Shown here: in pieces, positions 15,573 to 24,461 of the stretch
How positions within the stretch are numbered: the stretch's first letter is position 1
How the letters are laid out: each line of letters begins with the position of its first letter
Assembly (NCBI GenBank): GCA_963778025.1
Contig: CAVZTA010000013.1
Location: 59,785 to 123,784 of the forward strand
DNA length: 64,000 bases
Reading direction: 5' to 3'
Source of the DNA: CAVZTA01 sp963778025
GTDB taxonomy: Bacteria > Chloroflexota > Limnocylindria > Limnocylindrales > CSP1-4
Position numbers and translations under genes: made by a program
Notes under the pieces: generated by a model
Seen by the model: only the letters and a program-made list of their open reading frames with translations
Database searches by the model: none
Told to the model about the DNA's origin: nothing

Positions 15573-15884
15573 TTGGCCACCGCTACCGCCACGTCCTCGA
15601 AGCTCAAGCCGCTCGGCGACCGTGTCGTCATCAAGCCCACACCGCGTGAGGAGATGACGAAGTCGGGCATCGTCCTGCCGGACACCGCCAAGGAGAAGCC
15701 CCAGGAGGGCGAGATCATCGCCGTCGGTCCGGGCCGCACCCTCGACGACGGGAAGCGCGAGGCGATGGACGTCCAGGTCGGACAGAAGGTCCTCTACGCC
15801 AAGTACGCCGGGACCGAGTTCAAGGTCGAGGGCGACGAGCTCCTGATCGTCAGTCAGAAGGACATCCTCGCGGTCGTCGAGTAG
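15573..15884 (+). CDS. groES: co-chaperonin GroES
   Basis: 103 residues from TTG 15573, with GGAGG 9 bases before it. The GroES pattern is complete: LKPLGDRVVIKPTPREEMTKSGIVLPDTA with the mobile loop, then GEIIAVGPGR, VGQKVLYAKYAGTEF and ELLIVSQKDILAVVE. It caps GroEL rings during ATP-driven protein folding in the cytoplasm. An untranslated leader of roughly 200 bases lies between the promoter/CIRCE and the start. groEL follows after 72 bases. Confidence 0.95.
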   Translation: MATATATSSKLKPLGDRVVIKPTPREEMTKSGIVLPDTAKEKPQEGEIIAVGPGRTLDDGKREAMDVQVGQKVLYAKYAGTEFKVEGDELLIVSQKDILAVVE

Positions 15885-15956
15885 CGACCCCGCCGCGCCC
15901 CTGGCGCGGCGCTCGGCTCGACCCCGCCCCCACCAGCCCATCGGAGGATCACCACC

Positions 15957-17586
<1,630 letters not shown>

Positions 17587-17858
17587 AGGGTCCGTTCGCG
17601 TCCGCGACGTCCGTCGACGGCGCGGCCAGGCACGAAACGGCAGTCAGAGCCGGGTCACCGTTCGCGGTGGTCCGGCTCTGATGCTTCCAGGAGAGCGAGC
17701 GAGCGCGCGGCGCAGTCGCTCCGCCGTCAGCGGCCGACCAGACCGCCGCTCGTGATCGTGGATGCGGGCCAGAGATGCGAGGCGGCAGCGCTCCTCGAAG
17801 TCCTCGATGGCGAGAGGGGTCGCCTCGTTGCCGGGCCCCTCGCCCGGAACGCCTGGCC
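17587..17858. other. 270-bp gap between groEL and the TAT-signal gene
   Basis: No gene is supported. On the minus strand, 17687-17840 can be read as a coherent, charged helical peptide (EDFEERCRLASLARIHDHER) with good third-position GC, but no start codon precedes it after the stop of the gene at 17859. It may be the eroded end of a lost gene. Confidence 0.35.
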
Positions 17859-18657
17859 CTAGTCGAAGACGATCCAGGACACCCTCGTCTTCGCCGTGAC
17901 GGCCTTGCTGAGATAGATCCGTAGCTTGCCGGTGATGGGGTAGTTCGGGCGCACCGCCGCGATAGAGACGCCAGGGCGGTAGACCTGCAGGTTCGCGAAG
18001 AGGCGCGGATCGCCTCCCAGGCCACCACGTTCCCGCAGGTCCACGTCCACGTAGGAACGACCCGCGGCGACGTCGACGGACCCGCTCCGATCGAACTTGA
18101 TCTTGCCGGATGCCTGGATGGCCGTCCCGCGGTACCACTCGTGGTTCACCACGAGGGCAGGCAACCGGCTCTGCTCCGAGACGGTGGCTTGGACCCCGAT
18201 CCTGGCCGCGCTGACGCCGGATGCTGGCCGCAGGCCTGGGCCGACTGGCCCACACCGACTCCGGTCCTGCTGCTGGCCCCTGAGACGCCGACTTCTGGTG
18301 GCGACGACCCCTCCACCCCGAAGGCCGGCCCTTCACCGACGACGCCGGCGAAGGTTTCGCTGGTACCACGGACGCCGACATACCTGGCTTCGCCGACGAC
18401 GCCGATGTTGCCGTGCCCGGTGATGGCGGTGCTCGGCGCCTGATCGTTGAGCTTCCGTTGACGATGAGCGCGTCGCCATCGGCCGAGTTGGTGATCGTCG
18501 TGGGCGTGACGGCCGTATTCGTCGTGCCGAGCACGACGTCGCCGTCCGAGCCGGCGAGCGTCGGCAGGGGTCGCGCCGCCGCCGCGACAGTGGCGGCTAG
18601 CGCGCCCGCTCCTGCCGCAAGGACCGATCGTCGGGTGCGCGTGGTGCTCTCGTCCAT
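17859..18657 (-). pseudogene. TAT-exported repeat protein, frame broken twice
   Basis: The product starts with a twin-arginine signal (RTRRSVLAAGAGALAATVAAAA) after ATG at complement 18655-18657. In a second frame it continues as glycine-rich beta repeats (GHGNIGVVGEARYVGVRG, GVVGEGPAFGVEG), and in a third frame ends with a domain containing LPALVVNHEWYRGTA and KTRVSWIVFD. Both shifts (about 18450 and 18225-18250) act as missing bases. The three pieces together resemble secreted proteins with short G-V-x-G repeats of a collagen- or pentapeptide-like style. Whether it is a true pseudogene or two assembly errors cannot be decided from sequence alone. Confidence 0.5.
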
Positions 18658-19118
18658 CGGACGCCCTCCCGCCGGACGACCGTCGACAACGCCGCGGTCC
18701 CCGACAGATCGGGGGACGCCGACCAAGGGCGGGATGTGACGCCTCGATGACCGCGACCGATCCGCCTTCGAAGCGCCGAGCGCGGGCTTGCCGTTCCAGT
18801 GGCCACCAGGGGATCGCCTGCCGCGGGCCGTCGTGCACCGGGCGCGTGCTACGACGAATGGACCCTCATCGTGCGCGGCTCGCGAGGCCATCCGGTGCCG
18901 ATCCATGCACCCGGTGCGCAAACGAGCGAGGAAGGGCTCGGGACAGGCCGGTGAAGGCGGTTCGGGGCCCGTCGTTCGTCGCATGCTGCATGGGATGCAC
19001 GCGCTGGATGTCGGCGGTGTCGGCGCGCCGACTGCGCCGCATGAGACGATGCTGCGGGACTCGGAGCCGGCCGGCCAGGGGTTGCGGTGGCTCACGATCC
19101 CGTCGGGAGGGCCCATTC
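18658..19118. other. 461-bp region without a supported gene
   Basis: Frames in this stretch are arginine-rich and lack ribosome sites. It presumably holds the promoters of the divergent TAT-signal gene and the subtilase. The subtilase ribosome site (GGGAGG, about 19105-19110) is at its right end. Confidence 0.4.
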
Positions 19119-21755
19119 GTGCGCACGCGTCCGCTCCGCCTCCTCCTCAGCGCGCTCGCCGTGCTCGCGCTCGCACTGCCGTCGACCGCCCTTGCGGCCG
19201 ATCCGAAGCAGGACGTGATCGTCGTCTTCGCCGACAGCGTGGCGCATCCACACGGCCGCGCCGCGGCGCTCGCGAAGCACTACGGGACCACCCCCAAGGC
19301 CACGTATGAGCATGCCCTCAAGGGGTTCGCCGCCCGACTGCCCGCCTCGGCCGTCCGGACGCTCCGCGCCGATCCCACCGTGCAGCTGGTGACCCTCGAC
19401 GCCGCGGTCCATCTCTCGGACACGACGCAGTCCCCGGCCACGTGGGGCCTCGACCGCATCGACCAGCGCGACCTCCCGCTGTCGAACTCGTACACGTACA
19501 GCGCGACCGGCGCCGGCGTCGAGGCGTACGTCATCGACACCGGCATCCTGTTCACGCACCAGGACTTCGGTGGGCGCGCCGTCCTGGGCGCCGACTTCGT
19601 GAACGATGGCCGCAATGGCGTCGACTGCCAGAGTCACGGCACCCACGTGGCGGGCACGATCGGCGGGACGACGTACGGCGTCGCGAAGGGCGTGAAGCTC
19701 GTCGCGGTCCGCGTCTTCGACTGCGCGGGCAACACGACGTGGTCCCAGATCATCTCCGGCGTCGACTACGTCACCGGCCAGAAGCAGGCGCGACCGGCCG
19801 TGCCGATGGTCGCGAACATGAGCATCGAAGGGCCGCCCGATGCCGCGACGGACCTTGCCGTGTCGAACTCCATCGCTGCGGGCGTGAGCTACGCGATCGC
19901 GGCCGGGAACGGCAACATCTTCGGCTTGGGGGTCGATGCGTGCGGCGTGTCGCCCGGCCGCGTCGGCGCGGCGATGACCGTCGGCGCGACGGGCACCAAC
20001 GACGCGCGGGCGACCTTCTCGAACTACGGGTCGTGCGTCGACTGGTTCGCGCCGGGCGTGAACGTCGTCTCGGACGGCATCGCCAGCAAGACGGCGAGCG
20101 CGACGAAGAGCGGGACATCGATGGCTGCGCCGCACACCGCAGGTGTGGCGGCGCTCTACCTGCAGACGCATCCCACCGCCTCGGCGGCCGCGGTCCGTGA
20201 CGCGCTGTTCCAGGCCACGACGAAGGACAAGGTCGGCAACGCGAACTCGACGAACGACCATCTGCTCTACAGCCGCTTCCCGAGCGGCACGCCGAACCAG
20301 CCGCCGACGGCCGGTGACCTGTCGATCTCGACGGCGGAGGACACGTCCACCGCCTGGACCCCATCGGTCTCCGATCCGGACGCCGGTGCCACGCTCACAT
20401 GCTCGATCGTCAGCGCGCCGACGCGCGGTTCGGCGACCGTCGCGTCGGACTGCTCGTCGGGCACCTATACGCCGAACGCCAACGTGAACGGCAGCGACTC
20501 GTTCACCTACCGCGTGAGCGACGGCACCGATACCGACACGGGAAGCGTCAGCGTGACGATCTCGGCCGTGAACGACCCGCCGATCGCCGGCGACCTGTCG
20601 ATCTCGACATCCGAGGACACGAGTGCCGCGTGGACCCCGGCCGTCTCCGATCCCGACAGCGGCGCGACCCTCACCTGCTCGATCATCACGGCGCCGGCGC
20701 GGGGCACCGCGAGCGTCGCCACGGACTGCGCCTCGGGCACGTACACCCCGAATGCGAACGCCACCGGGAGTGACTCCTTCGTCTACCGCGTCAGTGATGG
20801 GACGGCGACGGACACGGGCACCGTGAGCGTGACGATCTCGGCGGTCAACCATCCACCGGTGGCCGACGATCGGTCGATCTCGACGGCCGAGGACACCGCG
20901 ACCGGCTGGACGCCCTCCGTGTCGGACCCGGACACGGGGGCGACGCTCACCTGCACGATCGTCACGCAGGCCAGCCGCGGGACGGCGACGGTCGCCGCGG
21001 ACTGCGCATCCGGCACCTACACCCCGAGCGCGAACGCGAATGGTGCCGACTCGTTCACCTATCGGGTCAGCGACGGGACCGCCACCGACACGGGAACGGT
21101 CAGCGTCTCGATCTCCGCGGTGAACGATCGACCGAGCGCGGGCAACGACGGCTATTCGACGACCGCGGGCACGGCGCTCGTGCGGGCGGCGCCGGGCGTC
21201 CTGGCGAACGACAGCGACATCGACGGTGACGCCCTGACCGCGGTGCTCGCCACCAGCCCGAGCCACGGGACGCTGACGCTGAACGCGAACGGCGGCTTCA
21301 CCTACACGCCGGCAGCCGGCTACAGCGGCCCCGACTCGTTCACGTACCAGGCAAGCGACGGCGTGGCCACGAGTGACCCGGCCACGGTCAGCATCACCGT
21401 CACCCCGGCGAGCGCGGCCACGATGCGTGTCGCCGACCTCGACGCGACCGCCACGACCAAGGCCAACAAGTGGACCGCGAGCGTCACGATCGAGGTCCGT
21501 GACGACCTCGGGGCGGCGGTGTCAGGTGCCGTCGTCACCGGCGACTTCACCAGCACCGGCGGCACCAACCGGACATGCACCACCGCGGGCACGGGTCGCT
21601 GCACGATCACCAGCGCCCAGATCGCGAAGTCCGTGGCCTCGGTGACGTTCACGGTCCGGTCGGTCAGCAAGTCGGGTCTGACCTACACGCCGTCCGCGAA
21701 CAGCGATCCCGAGAGCGACAGCAACGGGACGTCGATCACCCGGACTCGGATCTGA
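19119..21755 (+). CDS. secreted subtilisin-like serine protease (S8) with tandem cadherin-like repeats
   Basis: 878 residues from GTG 19119. A Sec signal peptide covers about residues 1-27. An I9-type propeptide (DVIVVFADSVAHPHG to LVTLDAAV) and a proteinase-K-like catalytic domain follow, with Asp140 (VIDTG), His173 (SHGTHVAG), oxyanion Asn264 and Ser334 (GTSMAAPH). After residue 394 come three 92-residue repeats (GDLSISTAEDTSTAWTPSVSD type), then a VCBS/cadherin-like domain (GVLANDSDIDGDAL) and an Ig-like end domain. The enzyme probably degrades proteins outside the cell, with the repeats acting as a stalk or adhesive region. No sortase or membrane anchor is seen at the C-terminus. Confidence 0.9.
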   Translation: MRTRPLRLLLSALAVLALALPSTALAADPKQDVIVVFADSVAHPHGRAAALAKHYGTTPKATYEHALKGFAARLPASAVRTLRADPTVQLVTLDAAVHLSDTTQSPATWGLDRIDQRDLPLSNSYTYSATGAGVEAYVIDTGILFTHQDFGGRAVLGADFVNDGRNGVDCQSHGTHVAGTIGGTTYGVAKGVKLVAVRVFDCAGNTTWSQIISGVDYVTGQKQARPAVPMVANMSIEGPPDAATDLAVSNSIAAGVSYAIAAGNGNIFGLGVDACGVSPGRVGAAMTVGATGTNDARATFSNYGSCVDWFAPGVNVVSDGIASKTASATKSGTSMAAPHTAGVAALYLQTHPTASAAAVRDALFQATTKDKVGNANSTNDHLLYSRFPSGTPNQPPTAGDLSISTAEDTSTAWTPSVSDPDAGATLTCSIVSAPTRGSATVASDCSSGTYTPNANVNGSDSFTYRVSDGTDTDTGSVSVTISAVNDPPIAGDLSISTSEDTSAAWTPAVSDPDSGATLTCSIITAPARGTASVATDCASGTYTPNANATGSDSFVYRVSDGTATDTGTVSVTISAVNHPPVADDRSISTAEDTATGWTPSVSDPDTGATLTCTIVTQASRGTATVAADCASGTYTPSANANGADSFTYRVSDGTATDTGTVSVSISAVNDRPSAGNDGYSTTAGTALVRAAPGVLANDSDIDGDALTAVLATSPSHGTLTLNANGGFTYTPAAGYSGPDSFTYQASDGVATSDPATVSITVTPASAATMRVADLDATATTKANKWTASVTIEVRDDLGAAVSGAVVTGDFTSTGGTNRTCTTAGTGRCTITSAQIAKSVASVTFTVRSVSKSGLTYTPSANSDPESDSNGTSITRTRI
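20301..21128 (+). repeat. three tandem 276-bp repeats within the subtilase gene
   Basis: Units start at 20301, 20577 and 20853, each exactly 276 bases (92 residues) and opening with Pro-Pro-x-Ala. Each carries EDT at the same place, CSI/CTI and the DCxSGTYTP cysteine pair, and ends YRVSDGT then VSxSISAVN. The units differ at many synonymous positions, so the duplication is old or the sequence is under selection. Confidence 0.9.
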
Positions 21756-21826
21756 CGGGACCTGCGCCAGCGCGACGGATTCGGGCCCGCCAGTGGCAAT
21801 ACCGGACATCGCATCCGAGGGGTTTC

Positions 21827-22243
21827 ATGCATCGTTCGGTCGGGCTTGTCCTCGTCGCGCTGCTCGTCGGCGCCTGTTCCGGCAGCGGAGCGTCGGCACC
21901 GTCGTCCGCGTCCCCGACCCCAGCACCCATCGCGACACCCGCGCCCAGCCGGTCGCCATCGCCCGTCCCGTCGGCCAGTCCCGCGGCCAGCGTCGACACC
22001 ACCCCACCGCTGACGCAGGCGCAGAAGGACTGGTGCGTCATCCACACCGGCGGCCCGACCGACGACCTGCACGCGGTCGAGGACATGGCCATCCAGCTCG
22101 GGGTCATCCCGGGCGCCAGGACGCGCGAGGACATCTTCGGGCGTTGGGCCGGTCACACGATGGCCGACATGAACGCGGACCCGACGTACAAGGCCGCCTG
22201 CGTGGCCGCCTACGCGACGTTCGCCTCGCCGTCGCCTAGCTGA
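21827..22243 (+). CDS. small lipoprotein with a Ser/Pro linker
   Basis: 138 residues. A signal peptide with lipobox VGAC (Cys about residue 17) is followed by 45 residues of Ser/Pro/Ala linker, then a compact 75-residue helical domain (LTQAQKDWCVIHTGG, DLHAVEDMAIQLGVIPG, DPTYKAACVAAYATF) with two cysteines that could pair. I do not recognise the family. It stands downstream of the subtilase on the same strand with a 71-base gap and may be co-transcribed. Confidence 0.65.
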   Translation: MHRSVGLVLVALLVGACSGSGASAPSSASPTPAPIATPAPSRSPSPVPSASPAASVDTTPPLTQAQKDWCVIHTGGPTDDLHAVEDMAIQLGVIPGARTREDIFGRWAGHTMADMNADPTYKAACVAAYATFASPSPS

Positions 22244-22640
22244 GCCCGCCGGTGGGTTCATCCGAGGCCGGCGGCTGGAACGGTCCGCCAGGGACGTCGG
22301 CGATGACCACGTCCACCTCGGTGGTCATACCCGATCGCGTCGTCGGATGCACCTCGATCGTGAGCGCCGGATCGGTGTCGCGCGCCTCGCCGCGTGTCAA
22401 CGAAGGTCCTGGGACCTCGTGGACTGTGCGCACCGGGTTCGCCGGTCGGTCTCGGCGGGTGGAGTGAGGTGGCGGCCGGAGCGGGTCGAACGCGAGTACT
22501 CGACAGGTCCCAGGACCCTCGCGGAGAGTGGCGCTGCCGAAGACGATCGCCCAGTCCAGGGCGATCGCGGGGATATCGGCGGATCGGGGACCATGGACAT
22601 GTCTCACCGCCGACGACGGGCCGGGTGTCGCGGCGAGCAC
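22236..22640 (-). CDS. hypothetical protein, weakly supported
   Basis: An open frame of 134 codons from GTG (complement 22638-22640). The last 45 codons (ALTIEVHPTTRSGMTTEVDV, then VIADVPGGPFQPP) have strong G/C third positions and look coding. The first part has mixed codon use. It may be a short real gene, or the end of an eroded one. It overlaps the stop of the lipoprotein gene by 8 bases, tail to tail. No family is recognised. Confidence 0.3.
   Translation of the reverse strand: MLAATPGPSSAVRHVHGPRSADIPAIALDWAIVFGSATLREGPGTCRVLAFDPLRPPPHSTRRDRPANPVRTVHEVPGPSLTRGEARDTDPALTIEVHPTTRSGMTTEVDVVIADVPGGPFQPPASDEPTGGLS
22405..22517. repeat. 13-bp inverted repeat with self-complementary arms
   Basis: GGTCCTGGGACCT (22405-22417) and its exact reverse complement AGGTCCCAGGACC (22505-22517), 87 bases apart. 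Each arm contains an internal GGTCC/GGACC palindrome, so each could fold alone or pair with the other. Function unknown. Confidence 0.5.
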
Positions 22641-22786
22641 GGTCCTTGTCCTCCTGCGGCGCTGACCGCGTCGTCGCGACCGTCGACACGCGCCGCGGGC
22701 ATCGTCGGCACCTCCACCGCCGCGGTGGTGGGCATCGGCCGCCGGCCGCCGCGCCTAGCGCGGGCGAACACGAACCATCCCTTCGT

Positions 22787-22818
22787 GGGGCCGGGGTGCC
22801 GTGCGGTACCCCGGCCCC
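22787..22818. terminator. very stable hairpin upstream of a small membrane-protein gene
   Basis: GGGGCCGGGGTGCC (22787-22800), loop GTGC, GGTACCCCGGCCCC (22805-22818): a 14-bp stem with one G-T pair. No T-run follows. It could end transcription arriving from the left or act in the leader of the gene at 22851. Confidence 0.45.
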
Positions 22819-22850
22819 GCCACATGACACCGCCACAGGAGGATCGAGCG

Positions 22851-23231
22851 ATGGTCAGGCTCCGGCGCTTCGGGATCGTGCAGACGGCGACATCGATCGC
22901 GGTCATGTACGCGATCGTGGTCTTCATCTTCTTCGCGGTCCTTGCGCTCATCACGCTGATCGCGGGCAGCACGGCGCGGACGGATCAGCTCGGCGGGTTC
23001 GCCGCCGGGGGCATCGGGCTCCTGGTGATCGGCGTCCTGGCCGGGCTCGTCTACGCGGCCCTCGGCTGGGTGTTCACGGCCATCGCCTGCGCGCTGTACA
23101 ACCTCGTCGCCGGCTGGACCGGTGGGATCGAGATGCAGTACCTCCAGCCGGCGCCGCCGCCGGCGATGCCCGCCCCGGCGCCGTGGACCGGCCCGGTGCC
23201 GCCCGCACCGCCCGCTCCTCCGGCGAGCTGA
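22851..23231 (+). CDS. two-helix membrane protein, function unknown
   Basis: 126 residues with a strong ribosome site (AGGAGG, 8 bases before ATG 22851). A short basic start (MVRLRRFGIVQTATSIAVMY) leads into two long hydrophobic segments, about residues 13-40 and 55-85. After the conserved-looking YNLVAGWTGGIEMQYL it ends in a 35-residue Pro/Ala-rich tail, probably cytoplasmic. The style (RRFG-Q-TA start and NxxAGWxGGIEM end) recalls a family of small actinobacterial/Chloroflexota membrane proteins of unknown role. It stands alone between a hairpin and a convergent gene. Confidence 0.65.
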   Translation: MVRLRRFGIVQTATSIAVMYAIVVFIFFAVLALITLIAGSTARTDQLGGFAAGGIGLLVIGVLAGLVYAALGWVFTAIACALYNLVAGWTGGIEMQYLQPAPPPAMPAPAPWTGPVPPAPPAPPAS

Positions 23232-23260
23232 CGGTCCCGACCTCACGGACGCAGAGGCGG

Positions 23261-24409
23261 TCACGCCGGCGCGCTGGCCGCCTCTTCGCTGGTCTCGTCC
23301 GTCGCCGGTCCGGCCGTGGCGATCGAGGTCTCGCCCGCATCGAGGCCGGCCGGTGCGTCGGCGGCAGTCCGCTTCTCGCCCTCTGGTGGCTTCGCCTTGC
23401 CGCCCGGTCCGTGGGCCCTGTTCCACTCGTCGCGGTAGAAGATCCAGTAGCTGCGGTGCTCCTCCGGGCCGAGCATCGGGAGGCGGGTGCTGCCGTCGTC
23501 ACCCGGGTTCCCGCGGATCTGCCACCGGACGATGGCCCGGCCCTTCGCCTTGGACACCGCCTCCGCACCGCTCGTGTCGCCCGGGTTCTCCGTCAGGTGC
23601 CGCGCTCGCCAGTCGTTCCGGACGCGCTTGTACTGGGCGTACGCATCGGCCAGCGGACCCGACCCGAGGGCGCCCGCCGGATCGGCCTCGAAGCGCGCCT
23701 CGAACGACAGCGCCGTCGCCGTCGTCTCCTCCTCGACCATCCGCTCCACGTACTCCGCGCGGTCCGGGCTCTCCTCCGCGACCGGCGACTTGCCCTGCTT
23801 GAACCGCTGGGCATGCAGCATCTCGTGCACGAAGTACGCGGCCAGCTGTCCGGGGTCCATCGTCCGCTTCAGGTAGCACCGGTTGTGCGATGGCGCGTAC
23901 CCCGCGATCTTGCCGCCCGGAGCGCCGTTGTCGGTGAACTCCAGCGCCACCTGGTAGACCGCCGCGATCGCGAGCGCCTTCTGCCCGATGCTCGACCCGC
24001 GAAGCGCGGCGAACATCGCCTTGCCACCCGGATCCGTGGGCAGCGGCGGCTCCGTCGATGCGGGCGCGTTCTGGCCGCTGCCGCCCGACGGCAGCGGGAT
24101 GGGCTGGTCATGCGTCGGGCCGTCACGCTGGACGACCGGAGCGTCGGCACCCAGCAGTGAGCCCATCGCCCGATTCCCGGCCAGCTCCTGGAACGCGCTG
24201 GCGGCTTCGAGCAGCTCATCGCCGCGCAGGTTGGGCAGGAGCGACGGCTGGACCGAACGCGTTCGTGCCGCACCGTGACCGTTCGGCGCGGACGGATCGA
24301 CCGTCCGATGGAGGCGGCTCCGCACGACCTCAGCATCCGCCCGCGTGCGCCGGCACGCCATGTCCGAACGGGCAGACCTGCGATCAGCGGTCGGCTCGAG
24401 CCCGGCCAT
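23261..24409 (-). CDS. zincin-like protein with an 'AGN' leader motif
   Basis: 382 residues from ATG at complement 24407-24409 (an alternative ATG at 24361 removes 16). The N-terminal part has FQELAGNRAMGSLL and then VVQRD. This resembles the 'LQRxAGNxA...VQR' segment found near the start of proteins associated with extracellular contractile injection systems. The second part has a zinc-protease helix, His195-Glu-Met-Leu-His199 (AYFVHEMLHAQRF), with acidic residues downstream (VERMVEEE) that could supply the third ligand. The tail is Ala/Glu/Thr-rich. No signal peptide is evident. A toxin or processing peptidase is possible. Divergent from pcrA with only 52 bases between. Confidence 0.6.
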   Translation of the reverse strand: MAGLEPTADRRSARSDMACRRTRADAEVVRSRLHRTVDPSAPNGHGAARTRSVQPSLLPNLRGDELLEAASAFQELAGNRAMGSLLGADAPVVQRDGPTHDQPIPLPSGGSGQNAPASTEPPLPTDPGGKAMFAALRGSSIGQKALAIAAVYQVALEFTDNGAPGGKIAGYAPSHNRCYLKRTMDPGQLAAYFVHEMLHAQRFKQGKSPVAEESPDRAEYVERMVEEETTATALSFEARFEADPAGALGSGPLADAYAQYKRVRNDWRARHLTENPGDTSGAEAVSKAKGRAIVRWQIRGNPGDDGSTRLPMLGPEEHRSYWIFYRDEWNRAHGPGGKAKPPEGEKRTAADAPAGLDAGETSIATAGPATDETSEEAASAPA

Positions 24410-24449
24410 CCGAAGGCTTCCCGGAGAGCCCGGGCGAAGGGCCCCGACC

Positions 24450-24455
24450 TACAAT
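24450..24455 (+). promoter_or_regulatory. -10 element for a leaderless pcrA transcript
   Basis: TACAAT ends 6 bases before the GTG start at 24462, so transcription would begin at or next to the start codon. No Shine-Dalgarno sequence is present. Confidence 0.55.
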
Positions 24456-24461
24456 CCACGG

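Noticed and set aside
17687..17840. Coherent minus-strand peptide with good codon use (EDFEERCRLASLARIHDHER)
   Set aside because: No start codon in frame after the preceding stop and no family recognised. Noted as a possible gene remnant only.
22394..24160. A 588-codon plus-strand open frame across a membrane-protein gene and opposite the AGN zincin gene
   Set aside because: It overlaps two better-supported genes in other frames, is Arg/Pro-rich and has no domain.
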